64,000 nt of DNA, from assembly GCF_001202035.1 (NCBI RefSeq), contig NZ_LGHT01000038.1:17942-81941 (forward strand), given 5' to 3'. Both the position numbers and the translations under genes were made by a program. This DNA comes from Pseudorhodobacter wandonensis. GTDB lineage: Bacteria; Pseudomonadota; Alphaproteobacteria; Rhodobacterales; Rhodobacteraceae. This document shows positions 45,664 to 55,521 of the stretch, one piece after another (the stretch's first letter is position 1; the number at the start of each line of letters is the position of its first letter). Under the pieces are notes generated by a model. That model saw nothing but the letters and a program-made list of their open reading frames with translations, was not told the DNA's origin and made no database searches.

Positions 45664-47313
45664 TTACATATTTGGATAATTCGGCCCATCACCGCCCTGC
45701 GGCGTTGTCCAGTTGATGTTTTGGCTCGGGTCTTTGATATCGCAGGTCTTGCAATGCACGCAGTTCTGAAAGTTGATGACAAAGCGCGGGTCTTTGCCCT
45801 CTTCGGCCACCACTTCGTAAACCCCTGCCGGGCAATAGCGCTGCGCAGGCTCGGCATATACGGGCAGGTTAACCGTGATCGGAATCGACGCATCTTTCAG
45901 CTTCAGATGCGCGGGCTGGCCTTCCTCATGGTTGGTAAAGGAAAACGCCACGTTGGTCAGCCGGTCAAACGACAGCACGCCATCGGGGCGCGGGTAGGCG
46001 ATTGGCGCGAAATCCGCCGCCTTGCCGGTTGCCGCCGCATCGGTCTTGCCGTGGCTTAGCGTGCCAAACAGCGAAAAGCCAAGCGTGTTGGTCCACATAT
46101 CCAGCCCGCCACCCATCAGCGACGCAACAAGCCCGTACTTTGACCACAAGGGTTTGACGTTGCGCACTTTTTTCAAATCCGCCCCAATCGCGCCGCTGCG
46201 CACGCTGGTCTCATAATCGGTCAGCTCATCAGCACTGCGCCCTGCACCGATCGCCGCAAAGGCCGCCTCGGCCGCGGCTTTACCCGATAGCATGGCGTTG
46301 TGGTTGCCCTTGATGCGCGGCACGTTGACCATACCGACCGAGCAACCCAACAGCGCCACACCCGGCGCCACCATTTTCGGCATCGACTGATAGCCGCCCT
46401 CGGAAATCGCGCGCGCGCCATATGCCACACGTTTTCCGCCCTTTAGCAGCTCGGCCACCATCGGGTGATGCTTGAACCGCTGGAATTCCATGTAAGGGTA
46501 CAGATGCGGGTTCTGATAGTTCAGGTGAACCACAAACCCGACATAAACCTGATTGTTTTCGATATGATAGATAAACGATCCGCCGCCCGCATTGCTGCCC
46601 AAAGGCCAGCCCATCGTATGCGTCACAGTGCCCAATTTATGCTTTTCCGGGTCGATCTCCCAGATTTCCTTCATGCCAAGGCCGAATTTCTGCGGCTCTT
46701 TGCCCGCTGACAGGTCGTATTTTGCAATGACTTCCTTGGCGAGGCTGCCGCGCACGCCCTCGGACAGGAACACATATTTGCCGTGCAGCTCCATCCCCGG
46801 TTCATAGTTCGGGCCGGGGGTGCCATCGGCCGCAAGGCCCATTTCACCCGCCACAACGCCCTTTACCTCGCCCGCATCGCCGTAAACCAGCGCAGAACAG
46901 GACATGCCGGGGAAAATTTCTACGCCCAAACCTTCGGCATGCTCGGCCATCCAACGGCAAACATTGGCCATCGACACGATGTAATTGCCGTGGTTGTTCA
47001 TCAATGGCGGCATCGGCCAATTGGGAATGCGCACGCTGCCGCCTTCGCCCAGCATGTAAAAGTTATCCGCGACCACCGGCGTTTTGATGGGCGAGCCCAT
47101 GTTGCGCCAATCGGGCAGCAAAGCGTCAAGGCCCGATGGGTCCAGCACCGCGCCCGACAGAATATGCGCCCCAACCTCGGACCCTTTTTCCAGCACCACA
47201 ACGTTCAGATCACTGTCCAACTGCTTTAGCCGGATCGCCGCCGACAGGCCCGCAGGCCCCGCGCCGACGATTACAACGTCAAATTCCATCGTTTCGCGCT
47301 CTGCTTCGGCCAT
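45664..47313 (-). CDS. Electron transfer flavoprotein-ubiquinone oxidoreductase
   Basis: 549 residues. It passes electrons from ETF (fatty-acid and amino-acid oxidation) to ubiquinone at the membrane. FAD motif VVIVGAGPAGLSAAIRL near residue 12, the GMSCSALVYG segment, and a C-terminal 4Fe-4S cluster with CVHCKTCDIKDP and an earlier Cys in RYCPAGVYE. The ATG at 47313 follows a GGGAG site and gives the standard N-terminus. The acyl-CoA dehydrogenase at 52 kb is a plausible client. Confidence 0.97.
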   Translation of the reverse strand: MAEAERETMEFDVVIVGAGPAGLSAAIRLKQLDSDLNVVVLEKGSEVGAHILSGAVLDPSGLDALLPDWRNMGSPIKTPVVADNFYMLGEGGSVRIPNWPMPPLMNNHGNYIVSMANVCRWMAEHAEGLGVEIFPGMSCSALVYGDAGEVKGVVAGEMGLAADGTPGPNYEPGMELHGKYVFLSEGVRGSLAKEVIAKYDLSAGKEPQKFGLGMKEIWEIDPEKHKLGTVTHTMGWPLGSNAGGGSFIYHIENNQVYVGFVVHLNYQNPHLYPYMEFQRFKHHPMVAELLKGGKRVAYGARAISEGGYQSMPKMVAPGVALLGCSVGMVNVPRIKGNHNAMLSGKAAAEAAFAAIGAGRSADELTDYETSVRSGAIGADLKKVRNVKPLWSKYGLVASLMGGGLDMWTNTLGFSLFGTLSHGKTDAAATGKAADFAPIAYPRPDGVLSFDRLTNVAFSFTNHEEGQPAHLKLKDASIPITVNLPVYAEPAQRYCPAGVYEVVAEEGKDPRFVINFQNCVHCKTCDIKDPSQNINWTTPQGGDGPNYPNM

Positions 47314-47609
47314 GTGGCAGCTCCCTTGCTTCATTCGTGGCGCAAATCTGCGCGTAATCGACATATTCTTTCGCGTGTGGCTAGCGCAGCCACGGCGATA
47401 TTTCAATGAAAACCACAGCCAAACCGATGCTGCAATGGTCCAAAACGCCCGCAACGTGGCGTAGCGGTGACGCAATAGGCAAGGCAGCGCGCAGATGCGG
47501 CATTCTGCTTGCATTTGCCGCGTGGCTGCTATTGGGTTAGTGGCAGCAAACCTGAACCAAGGTCATGGCCCGCAATGGCCGTGACTTTATTACTTTTACG
47601 TGTAGGCCT

Positions 47610-48080
47610 ATGGAAAAAATTCCGATGACACGCGCGGGCTTTACCGCGTTAGACGAAGAACTGAAGCAGTTGAAATCGGTTGATCGCCCGGCGGTCATCC
47701 GCGCGATTGCCGAGGCGCGTGAGCATGGCGACTTGTCGGAAAACGCCGAGTATCACGCCGCCCGCGAAAAGCAGAGCTTTATCGAAGGCCGCGTAAAAGA
47801 GCTTGAGGCGATTATTTCGCTGGCCGATGTTATCGATTCCAGCAAATTTTCGGGCACAGTCAAGTTTGGCGCCAAGGTCACGCTGGTCGATGAAGACACC
47901 GACGAAGAGCGCACCTATCAGATTGTGGGTGAGCCAGAGGCAGATCTGGAACGTGGTTTGCTGAACATCAAATCGCCTCTCGCCCGTGCGCTGATCGGCA
48001 AGGACGAAGGCGATACCGTCGAGGTGAAAACCCCCGGCGGCCAGCGCAGCTATGAAGTGCTGTCTATCAAATACGTTTAA
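47610..48080 (+). CDS. greA: Transcription elongation factor GreA
   Basis: 156 residues, standard GreA size. It rescues backtracked RNA polymerase by stimulating transcript cleavage. The N-terminal coiled coil carries the acidic tip ([15 protein letters not shown]) and the C-terminal FKBP-like domain ends [13 protein letters not shown]. The ATG at 47610 ([10 protein letters not shown]) is the family start. Confidence 0.97.
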   Translation: MEKIPMTRAGFTALDEELKQLKSVDRPAVIRAIAEAREHGDLSENAEYHAAREKQSFIEGRVKELEAIISLADVIDSSKFSGTVKFGAKVTLVDEDTDEERTYQIVGEPEADLERGLLNIKSPLARALIGKDEGDTVEVKTPGGQRSYEVLSIKYV

Positions 48081-48131
48081 GTTGTTGTTTTTGGCCCCGA
48101 AACAGCGATACCCCAAGGCGAGACCCGACGC

Positions 48132-49139
48132 ATGAGCACCCCAAAGGCCCCGAAACCGGTAATGCCGCCCGCGGATGGCAGCAAACCTGCCTTGCCCGAA
48201 TTGGTCGCTTTTGCTTTGGCCATTGTCTGGGTCATTGCCATTGCGGCGCAGGTTTTCCTGTCGCCTGACCCGGTTTTTACCGGCCCCTTGGCGATGCTTA
48301 TGCTGTTTTTGGTGGCCAGTTTGCCGCTGGCCTTGCTGTGGGGCGTGGTTACGACATCCCGCACCATCCGCGCCCTGCGGGATGAGGCAGAGCGCCTGCA
48401 AATCTCTGTTGATGCGATGCGGCAGGCCTATCTGGCAGGCCAGCAAGGCGGCGCTACCAGCCAGCCGCAGGTCGAAAAAAAGCTGGATGAAATCGTCGCC
48501 GCGCAGCGCAAAACCGAAACGACCTTGGCCATGTTCACCACGCGCCGCGATTCGACGCTGACCGAGCCTTCGGCCGACCGCAAAGCCGCGCTCAGCGTGC
48601 CGATCAAGCACAGCAATGATGAACAGCCGCTCTTGGCGCTTGGCACCCCTGCCGAGGATATGCGCGCACCGCTTTCGGTTGCCGATTTCGTCCGCGCCCT
48701 GCATTTCCCCGAAAGCCCCGAGGACAAAGCCGGTTTCCGTGCCTTGCGTCTGGCGCTCGAAGATCGCAAATCCTCGCGCCTGATCCGTGCCGCGCAGGAT
48801 GTGCTGACGCTGTTAAGCCAAGAGGGCATCTATATGGATGACCTCAAGCCCGAGCGTTGCCGCCCCGAGGTATGGCGCCGCTTTGCCAGCGGTGAACGCG
48901 GCCGTGAAATTGCGCCACTGGGCGGGATACGCGATCGCTCTAGCCTGGCCCTTACTGCGTCACGGATGCGCGAAGACCCGATTTTCCGCGACGCCGCGCA
49001 TCACTTTTTGCGCAGCTTCGATAAGACATTTGCCGAGTTTGAAAAGAATGCGACCGATTCCGAATTGGCCGATCTGGCCGAAACCCGCACCGCCCGCGCC
49101 TTTATGCTGCTGGGTCGTGTCACCGGTACATTCGACTAG
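48132..49139 (+). CDS. Membrane protein of unknown function (Rhodobacterales type)
   Basis: 335 residues, unrecognised family. Two membrane helices near the N-terminus (about 25-45 and 52-75), then a coiled-coil segment (about 80-145) with DEAERLQISVDAMRQAY, then a charged soluble domain with FVRALHFPESPEDKAGFRALRLALEDRKSSRLIRAAQDVL. The C-terminal domain looks like a conserved helical bundle. It follows greA by about 50 bases and may be co-transcribed. No function is proposed. Confidence 0.8.
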   Translation: MSTPKAPKPVMPPADGSKPALPELVAFALAIVWVIAIAAQVFLSPDPVFTGPLAMLMLFLVASLPLALLWGVVTTSRTIRALRDEAERLQISVDAMRQAYLAGQQGGATSQPQVEKKLDEIVAAQRKTETTLAMFTTRRDSTLTEPSADRKAALSVPIKHSNDEQPLLALGTPAEDMRAPLSVADFVRALHFPESPEDKAGFRALRLALEDRKSSRLIRAAQDVLTLLSQEGIYMDDLKPERCRPEVWRRFASGERGREIAPLGGIRDRSSLALTASRMREDPIFRDAAHHFLRSFDKTFAEFEKNATDSELADLAETRTARAFMLLGRVTGTFD

Positions 49140-49149
49140 GCAAACCATG

Positions 49150-49168
49150 AGGCGCTAAAGCGCCTTTA
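49150..49168 (+). terminator. Short terminator overlapping the end of the GNAT gene
   Basis: AGGCGC-TAAA-GCGCCT followed by TTTA, 11 bases after the stop of the unknown membrane protein. The hairpin spans the opposing GNAT stop codon and its last codons. Confidence 0.6.
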
Positions 49169-49739
49169 CCATCGCGGTTGAGGTTTTAAACCCGAAAACA
49201 AAGCGCAACAGCCCCATCGATTCCGTCTGCAAAACGGTAAATCCCAGCCGTTCATATAACCGCTGCGCCCGCAGGTTCGACGTTACCACATCCAGCCGGA
49301 TGCCCGTATAGCCCCGTGCCTTCGCCTCGGTGCAAATCGCCTCAAGCAGCAAGCTGCCAATCCCTTGCCCCCGTGCGTCCGCGGTCACGCAGATGCCATC
49401 CAGCAAGAAACGTTCGTTCTCAACACTCTGTTGCAGCAGGCCCAACAGCGCGGCCCGCCAGAACGCCCCAAACCTGCCATAGGCCTTGTGCAGATCGGCG
49501 TCACTGCCATTGGCAAAGCTGCCTTCAAAGGTTTTGAACCCCACCATGCCCAGCAATTTGCCCTGATCTGATAGCGCAATGATAACATGGTCGCGGCTAA
49601 GCGCGTTGCACAGAAACGCAATCGCTTTGGGCTCTGGACCCATCACCCGCCCCAGCTTGCCGCCAAACGCCTCCCAATACAGCGCCGCAGCCTGCGTGCG
49701 CAGACTGTCCGGCAAGCCGTGGTATAGCGTCACGGTCAC
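49155..49739 (-). CDS. GNAT family N-acetyltransferase
   Basis: 194 residues. Acetyl-CoA loop VTADARGQGIGSLLLEAI near residue 125 and the following KARGYTGIRLDVVTSNLRAQRLYERLGF are standard GNAT motif A/B. An N-terminal region of about 60 residues precedes the core. The substrate is unknown. Its start overlaps the stop of the upstream lipoprotein gene by four bases. Confidence 0.92.
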   Translation of the reverse strand: MTVTLYHGLPDSLRTQAAALYWEAFGGKLGRVMGPEPKAIAFLCNALSRDHVIIALSDQGKLLGMVGFKTFEGSFANGSDADLHKAYGRFGAFWRAALLGLLQQSVENERFLLDGICVTADARGQGIGSLLLEAICTEAKARGYTGIRLDVVTSNLRAQRLYERLGFTVLQTESMGLLRFVFGFKTSTAMVKAL

Positions 49740-50350
49740 TGCAGGCGCGGATCGCCCGCCTGCACCAGCAACACACCGTGATTGTTGTTCGTATCCGTAT
49801 CGGTGAATTTGCGCGTCTTGACCCCCGGCAACTTGCCAAAAGCCTCCATCAGCTTTTTAGGGTAAAAGGTGCTTGGCATCGATTCAAAGCCCGGCACATC
49901 GCGCAAGACACCCGAGGTGGCAATCGTGCACTGTGCCTTGCCAACCGCCCCGTTCGCCATGGCGCGCCGCATCGCAATCTCGGCCACTTCGGGCGAAACA
50001 AGAATGGTTTGTTGAACAACATCATAGGTTTCGCGGGCATGGTAGTCGATGTAGAAATCTTCCATGATCGGCGACATGCCAAAATGCACGTCGTTGCGCT
50101 CGGCCAGCTTTGGGTGGTGCCAGGTGCCGGCCGGATCAAACATCACATTCTCGGAACCTTTGATCAGCAGACCCGAATGCTGGCCAGAGCCGTTGGCCAC
50201 AGACAACACCGTGTACAGCGTAATCGAGGTCGGCCCCGTATTTACATACCGCGCTTTTGCCACATCAGCATCCGAGGCCCATTTGGATTCGGCCCCGCCA
50301 CATGCTGCTAAAAACAAAATGGCAATAAAGCATAAATAAATACGGCGCAT
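49736..50350 (-). CDS. Lipoprotein, probable metallo-endopeptidase-like or unknown
   Basis: 204 residues with a lipoprotein signal, lipobox LAACG (Cys near residue 17). The rest contains GSENVMFDPAGTWHHP and FYIDYHARETYDVVQQTILVSPEVAE, a pattern seen in uncharacterised Rhodobacterales lipoproteins. No catalytic site is confidently seen. I start it at 50350 (MRRIYLCF); an in-frame extension is less likely. It is coupled to the GNAT gene. Confidence 0.75.
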   Translation of the reverse strand: MRRIYLCFIAILFLAACGGAESKWASDADVAKARYVNTGPTSITLYTVLSVANGSGQHSGLLIKGSENVMFDPAGTWHHPKLAERNDVHFGMSPIMEDFYIDYHARETYDVVQQTILVSPEVAEIAMRRAMANGAVGKAQCTIATSGVLRDVPGFESMPSTFYPKKLMEAFGKLPGVKTRKFTDTDTNNNHGVLLVQAGDPRLQ

Positions 50351-50399
50351 GTTTACCCCTTGGGCGTAAAACATACGCCGCTAATATTCCGGTTCCGGA

Positions 50400-50534
50400 T
50401 TAGCCGTTGGCCAGTGCCATGAAAATCAGAACACCGATCGAAATCGCGGCACCCCAAGCCACCATGCGCAAGAAACCCTCAAAGGTTTTTTCCTGAACTT
50501 TAATGTCCATGCTACCGTGCTTGTGTTCGGCCAT
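50400..50534 (-). CDS. aa3-type cytochrome c oxidase subunit IV (44 aa)
   Basis: 44 residues: MAEHKHGSMDI, then VQEKTFEGFLRMVAWGAA and one membrane helix ending MALANG. This matches the small alphaproteobacterial subunit IV of aa3 cytochrome c oxidase, which packs beside the core subunits in the inner membrane. It is unlinked from the ctaCDE genes, as usual. Too short to be noted by length alone. Confidence 0.9.
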   Translation of the reverse strand: MAEHKHGSMDIKVQEKTFEGFLRMVAWGAAISIGVLIFMALANG

Positions 50535-50630
50535 TGCGGCATCTCCCTAAGAATACAGTTATATTGCGGTTTAGCCCAATAATTTCCCGCTGTCACGGGG
50601 GGGCGGGGCAAAGGTGCGGCGGTATTGCAG

Positions 50631-51095
50631 CTAAACCTCACCCAAATCCTGGGCAAGGCGAAATCCGATGCGGCGGGCGGGTTCTTCGGGCGGCGTTTCC
50701 TTGGAAATCGCCCGCAAAACCACGTTCAACTGGGTCACATGTTGAATCAGCTGCATCTTGGCACCATCTTCATCGGCACCGTAAAAGGTCACGATGTCAG
50801 GGTCGAAAAAACCGACGCCTTCGATGCGCAAAACCCCGGCCGAGCTGCCGGTAAACCCCATTGCCACTTCGTGATTCTTGTCCAGCTGTTCTTCAAAGTT
50901 TTTCAGATACAGGATCAGCCGCTCATAGGCCCATTCGGCAGGGCTTTTCTGGCCCACCGGCTTTTTGGCAACGGCCTTGGGCAGGGGCAGTTGTTCGGCC
51001 GTGGCGGGCGCGTTTTCGTTACAATGCACCACACGTGCGCGGGGCAGGGCATGCGCCTCCATCGCTTCGGCTGCGGTCATAATGTCATCGATCAT
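50631..51095 (-). CDS. DUF6173 family protein
   Basis: 154 residues. A variable Ala/Pro-rich head is followed by the conserved region SPAEWAYERLILYLKNFEEQLDKNHEVAMGF, GVLRIEGVGFFDPDIVTFYG and QLIQHVTQLNVVL, typical of DUF6173 in Rhodobacterales. Function unknown. Its start overlaps the end of the MBL gene by 11 bases, so it is the third cistron of the acyl-CoA dehydrogenase operon. Confidence 0.85.
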   Translation of the reverse strand: MIDDIMTAAEAMEAHALPRARVVHCNENAPATAEQLPLPKAVAKKPVGQKSPAEWAYERLILYLKNFEEQLDKNHEVAMGFTGSSAGVLRIEGVGFFDPDIVTFYGADEDGAKMQLIQHVTQLNVVLRAISKETPPEEPARRIGFRLAQDLGEV

Positions 51096-52125
51096 GCATC
51101 ACCCATTTCCAGGCCCCATCTGCGCCCATGGTCCGGCAAACCTCGCCCTTATGCAAGAGGTGGTTCAGGTGGGCCACGGCCTCAACCAGCGCAAGGCCAT
51201 AGGCCGAGCCTGTGATGTCGCGTTTGAACACGGGCAGAAAACACTCGGCAGCGGTATGTGGCGTGGCCAGATGCTTGCGCAAGCGGTCCAGCGCGCCGTG
51301 GTGGTTTTCGGCCATCTGGCGCAGGCGCAGGGGCAGGCCGGTAAAGGGTAGTTTATGACCGGGCAGGATAAGCTGCCCTTCCTGCGCAAATGCCTCAAAA
51401 CGGGCGCAACTGGCCAGCCATTCTGCCAGCGGGTCGGCGTCGGGTTCGGTCGGGTACACCCCGATATTGGCCGAAATCGACGGCAAAAGCTGGTCGCCGC
51501 CCAGCACAAGGTTATCATCCAGCGACCAGAACGTCGCATGTTCCGGCGCGTGGCCATCGCCTGTGCGCACCGCCCATCGCCGCCCGCCCAGCGTGACCTC
51601 TTGCCCCTCTTGCACCCGCGTATAGCCCAGTGGCAAAGCCGTCACCACATCGGCAAAGTTGAACGGCCGTTCGGCCATACGGCCCGCCAGAATATCGGCA
51701 GGCATCCCCGCGCCGCGCCAGAACGCAACCTGCTCGGGCAGCGGTGCGGCCTGTTCATCCAAGATCAACATGCGGGCATAAAGCCAGCTGGTGCGGGTGG
51801 TCAGCAGCTCGGCCCCTTGCGCCTGAAACCAGCCTGCAAGGCCGATGTGGTCAGGGTGGAAATGCGTCACCACCACACGGCTTACCGGTTTGCCCGCCAA
51901 TGGCCCCGCCAGCAGATCGGCCCAAAGCGCGCGGCCTTTCCGGCTGTCAAAACCGGTATCGACAACCGTCCAGCTATCGCCCTCATCCAGTGCAAAAATG
52001 TTCACATGGTCCAGCGCCATCGGCAGCGGCAACCGCATCCACAGCACACCGGGGGCCACCTCTATCGCGCGGCCGGCCTCTGGTGGGTCTTCATGCGGAT
52101 AGCGGATGCCTGCGTGTTGTGTCAC
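51085..52125 (-). CDS. MBL-fold metallo-hydrolase
   Basis: 346 residues, metallo-beta-lactamase fold. Zinc motif THFHPDHIG near residue 95, then further ligands in GDGHAPEHA near 190 and GGDQL/PGHK near 210-255; a C-terminal helical domain follows. Such proteins in this context are glyoxalase II- or thioesterase-like. The GTG start at 52125 overlaps the acyl-CoA dehydrogenase stop (GTGA) and gives the family N-terminus (TQHAGIRYPHEDPPEAG). A role in acyl-thioester turnover is inferred from the operon. Confidence 0.9.
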   Translation of the reverse strand: MTQHAGIRYPHEDPPEAGRAIEVAPGVLWMRLPLPMALDHVNIFALDEGDSWTVVDTGFDSRKGRALWADLLAGPLAGKPVSRVVVTHFHPDHIGLAGWFQAQGAELLTTRTSWLYARMLILDEQAAPLPEQVAFWRGAGMPADILAGRMAERPFNFADVVTALPLGYTRVQEGQEVTLGGRRWAVRTGDGHAPEHATFWSLDDNLVLGGDQLLPSISANIGVYPTEPDADPLAEWLASCARFEAFAQEGQLILPGHKLPFTGLPLRLRQMAENHHGALDRLRKHLATPHTAAECFLPVFKRDITGSAYGLALVEAVAHLNHLLHKGEVCRTMGADGAWKWVMHDR

Positions 52126-53831
52126 GCCAGCAAATCCTGATCCGACAGCGCATACAGCCCCGAGGCCCCTTCGCGTACCTGCGCCAGCAGCGCGGTATGT
52201 TCCGGCAACAGGCGTTTGATCGCGACCCGCGCAAGCGCTGTGCGCGGGCCATCCACGCCTTCGGCCATGGCGGCGCAAAGGTGGTAATGGCTGCCCAAGA
52301 TCCGCGCAAAGGCCCGCAAATAGGGCACAGCGCCTGCGAAACGGTCGTTCATACCCTGTGCAAGCAATCCCTCGGTCGCCTCACGCAAGGATTCAGCCGC
52401 GTTCCAAACGGCGGTTGCCATATTGGGGTATTGCGCGCGCACGCCATGGGCGTTCTGCTCGATTTCCTCGATCAAGCGAAACGCCGCCTCGCCGTTATCC
52501 ATCATTTTGCGGCCCACAAGGTCCATCGCCTGAATGCCGTTGGTGCCTTCATAAATCGCCGTCACCCGCACATCGCGGAAAAATTGCGCCGCACCGGTTT
52601 CCTCAATAAACCCCATGCCGCCATGCACCTGTATGCCCATATCGGCCACAGCCACGCCGGTATCGGTGCCAAAAGCCTTGGTGATCGGCGTCAACAGCGC
52701 GGCGCGCGCCGCCCAATCGGCCGACCCCGTGGCCCGCGCCATATCGGTGGCCACGGCACAAGACAGCGCAATCGCGCGGGCCGAAAACACCTCGGCCTTC
52801 ATCGTGGCCAGCATCCGGCGCACATCGGCATGGTCGGAAATCGTGCCAACACCATTGGGCGTTTTGCCCTGCTTGCGGTCCAGCGCATAGGCCAGCGCAT
52901 GCTGATACGCCCCTTCAGCCACCGATAGCCCCTGCACACCAACACCCAGCCGTGCGTTGTTCATCATCGTAAACATCGCCGCCATGCCCTTATGCGCCTC
53001 GCCAATCAACCAGCCCTTGGCGCCGTCATATTGCATCACCGCTGTGGGCGAGCCATGCAGCCCCATCTTATGCTCTAGGCTGACCACGTGCAGGCTGTTG
53101 CGGTCGCCCATCGTGCCATCGGCATTGGGGATAATCTTTGGCACCATGAACAGGCTGATGCCTTTGGTTCCCTCGGCACCATCGGGCAGGCGGGCCAGCA
53201 CCAGATGGCAGACATTCTCGGTGAAATCATTGTCACCCCAGCTGATGAAAATCTTTTGCCCCGAAATCGCATAGGTTCCATCGCCATTCGGCACAGCTTT
53301 GGAACGCAATGCCCCCACATCACTGCCCGCCTGCGGCTCGGTCAGGTTCATCGTGCCGCACCATTCGCCCGAAATCAGCTTGGGGATATACATCGCTTTG
53401 ATCTCATCGCTGGCATGATGCTCCAGCGCCTCAATCTGGCCTTGGGTCATCAGCGGGTTCAGCTGTAACGACAAACAGGCTGATCCCATCATCTCATTCA
53501 CCGCAGTGGTCAGTGCCATCGGCAGGCCCATGCCACCAAATTCAGGGCTGGCCGCGATGCTGACCCAACCGCCCTCAACAATCGCGCGATAGCCTTCGGC
53601 ATAGCCGGGCGAGGTACGCACAACCCCGTTTTCCAACCGCGCAGGGTGCAAATCACCCGCCCGCTGCAACGGCGCCAAAACGGTTTCGCACAGCCTGCCC
53701 GCCTCGGTCAAAATCGCGTCAACCGTGTCAGGCGTGGCATCGGCAAAAGTTTCGGTCGCGGCGACCTGATCAAACCCGACCACATTTTCAAACAAGTACT
53801 GAAAATCGGCAAGCGGGGCGCGGTAGGGCAT
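52122..53831 (-). CDS. Acyl-CoA dehydrogenase (large, DmdC-like subfamily)
   Basis: 569 residues, longer than ordinary acyl-CoA dehydrogenases (about 390) because of an extra C-terminal domain. Motifs: NLTEPQAGSDVGAL, EHKMGLHGSPT, the GGMGFIEETG region and the catalytic Glu in AIYEGTNGIQAMDL. The size and domain order resemble 3-methylmercaptopropionyl-CoA dehydrogenase DmdC, but related enzymes act on other acyl-CoAs, so the substrate is open. It would feed electrons to ETF and ETF-QO. GAGGAGAG precedes the ATG. Confidence 0.92.
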   Translation of the reverse strand: MPYRAPLADFQYLFENVVGFDQVAATETFADATPDTVDAILTEAGRLCETVLAPLQRAGDLHPARLENGVVRTSPGYAEGYRAIVEGGWVSIAASPEFGGMGLPMALTTAVNEMMGSACLSLQLNPLMTQGQIEALEHHASDEIKAMYIPKLISGEWCGTMNLTEPQAGSDVGALRSKAVPNGDGTYAISGQKIFISWGDNDFTENVCHLVLARLPDGAEGTKGISLFMVPKIIPNADGTMGDRNSLHVVSLEHKMGLHGSPTAVMQYDGAKGWLIGEAHKGMAAMFTMMNNARLGVGVQGLSVAEGAYQHALAYALDRKQGKTPNGVGTISDHADVRRMLATMKAEVFSARAIALSCAVATDMARATGSADWAARAALLTPITKAFGTDTGVAVADMGIQVHGGMGFIEETGAAQFFRDVRVTAIYEGTNGIQAMDLVGRKMMDNGEAAFRLIEEIEQNAHGVRAQYPNMATAVWNAAESLREATEGLLAQGMNDRFAGAVPYLRAFARILGSHYHLCAAMAEGVDGPRTALARVAIKRLLPEHTALLAQVREGASGLYALSDQDLLA

Positions 53832-53952
53832 GAAACTCTCCTCAGGCAAGTGGCGGCTCTGGCTTGGCAAAACGCTGCGGGCCAAGTATGTCCGACGTCA
53901 CTGCAATGTTTAACCGCGCATATCCCGCCTTCAAGGTCAACGCTACGTCACC

Positions 53953-54909
53953 ATGGAAATCAAAACCCGAACCCTTGCGCCAACACAAGACGGTATCAAT
54001 GATGCCGCCGAAATTTTGCGCAGCGGCGGGCTGGTGGGGTTTCCAACCGAAACGGTTTATGGCCTCGGCGGGGATGCCCGAAATGACCACGCCGTCGCAC
54101 GGATATTCGCAGCCAAGGGCCGGCCGCATTTCAACCCGCTGATCGTGCATGTACCCGATCTTGCAACGGCGCAAACCTATGCGGTGTTCAACGATCAGGC
54201 CTTGGCCCTTGCGGCCCAATTCTGGCCCGGCCCGCTGACCATGGTTCTACCCTTGCGCCATGACGCGGGCCTGTCGCCGCTGGTGACTGCCGGGTTGGAC
54301 AGCGTGGCCATTCGCGTGCCCGCCCATCCGCTGGCCCGTGCCTTGCTGCGGGCGTTCGGCGGGCCACTGGCCGCGCCCTCGGCCAACCCCTCGGGCCGCA
54401 TTTCCCCCACCCGCGCTGACCATGTTCTGGCAGGCCTTTCCGGCCGGATAGAGGCGGTCTTGAATGCGGGTGCCTGTGATGTCGGCGTTGAAAGCACCAT
54501 CATCGGGCTGCTGGATACCCCTGCCTTGCTGCGCCCCGGTGGTGTGCCGGTAGAGGCGCTAGAGGCCGCATTGGCCATGCCCCTTGCCAGCGGCGGCAGC
54601 GCAGAAAAGCCAAACGCCCCCGGTCAGCTTGCCTCGCATTATGCCCCCGCGGCTGGCGTGCGGCTGAACGTAACCACACCACGAACGGGCGAGGTTTGGG
54701 TCGGTTTCGGCCCCGATTGCGCAGGGGCCGCGCTGTCGCTTTCACCCACAGGTGATCTGGTTGCCGCTGCGGCCGCGCTGTTCCACACCCTGCGGCTGGC
54801 GGATGAGATGGCCCAATCCGCAGGCATCGCCTTTGCGCCGATCCCCGAAACAGGCCTTGGCCGCGCAATAAACGACCGCCTGCGCCGCGCGGCTGCCCCG
54901 CGCCCCTGA
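53953..54909 (+). CDS. Threonylcarbamoyl-AMP synthase (Sua5/YrdC)
   Basis: 318 residues. N-terminal YrdC domain (about 15-205) with FPTETVYGLGGDA, KGRPHFNPLIVHV, PGPLTMVL and SANPSGRISPTRA, then the Sua5 C-terminal domain (about 225-318) with PGQLASHYAPA. It makes threonylcarbamoyl-adenylate from Thr, CO2/bicarbonate and ATP for the t6A37 tRNA modification. The upstream spacing to the divergent acyl-CoA dehydrogenase is about 120 bases. Confidence 0.95.
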   Translation: MEIKTRTLAPTQDGINDAAEILRSGGLVGFPTETVYGLGGDARNDHAVARIFAAKGRPHFNPLIVHVPDLATAQTYAVFNDQALALAAQFWPGPLTMVLPLRHDAGLSPLVTAGLDSVAIRVPAHPLARALLRAFGGPLAAPSANPSGRISPTRADHVLAGLSGRIEAVLNAGACDVGVESTIIGLLDTPALLRPGGVPVEALEAALAMPLASGGSAEKPNAPGQLASHYAPAAGVRLNVTTPRTGEVWVGFGPDCAGAALSLSPTGDLVAAAAALFHTLRLADEMAQSAGIAFAPIPETGLGRAINDRLRRAAAPRP

Positions 54910-55066
54910 TCGACCAAACGCAAATCCCTGTCAAAGATGACTTGGAAATGCGTATTTTCCCCATGAAAACGGGCCGAAAACAGTGTAGGCAAAGGCAACG
55001 CCAATGCGTTTTCGTCACAACCAAGATGTCGGATATACCGGCAAACGTTTCTAAAAGGGGGCAATA

Positions 55067-55501
55067 ATGCTAAACGAATTCAAAAGCTTCATCGCCAAAG
55101 GCAATGTCATGGACATGGCTGTCGGTATCATTATCGGTGCAGCCTTTACGGCAATCGTATCGTCACTGGTCGGTGACCTGATCAACCCGATCATCGGGCT
55201 TATCATCGGTGGCATCGATTTTTCCAACATGTATTTCGTGCTTTCGGGTGATGTTGCCCCCGGCACAGGCATCGCCGCCGCCCGCGAAAGCGGTGCCGCA
55301 ATCTTTGCTTATGGCGCGTTCATCATGGCTGTCATCAACTTCCTGATCATCGCTTTCGTGGTGTTCATGCTGGTGAAAATGGTCAACCGCGTCAAAGACG
55401 CCGCGATCAAAAAAGAAGAGGCCGCCCCCGCAGCGCCCGCTGGCCCAACCCAAGAAGAGTTGCTGGCCGACATCCGCGATCTGCTGAAGGCGCGCGCCTG
55501 A
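55067..55501 (+). CDS. mscL: Large-conductance mechanosensitive channel
   Basis: 144 residues. MscL features: [31 protein letters not shown] (TM1 and gate), DLINPIIG, a periplasmic loop, TM2 ([18 protein letters not shown]) and a charged C-terminal helix. It is the last-resort osmotic safety valve. A strong AAAGGGGG site precedes the ATG and a perfect terminator follows. Confidence 0.97.
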   Translation: MLNEFKSFIAKGNVMDMAVGIIIGAAFTAIVSSLVGDLINPIIGLIIGGIDFSNMYFVLSGDVAPGTGIAAARESGAAIFAYGAFIMAVINFLIIAFVVFMLVKMVNRVKDAAIKKEEAAPAAPAGPTQEELLADIRDLLKARA

Positions 55502-55521
55502 TCCAAACGGTCGTAAACAGC

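Noticed and set aside
47649..48704. A 351-codon minus-strand frame opposite greA and its neighbour
   Set aside because: Gln/Arg/His-rich antisense composition; greA on the other strand is certain.
51744..52928. A 394-codon plus-strand open frame opposite the MBL and acyl-CoA dehydrogenase genes
   Set aside because: Its composition (Arg, His, Pro, Gln rich) is that of an antisense frame; both opposing genes have full catalytic motifs.
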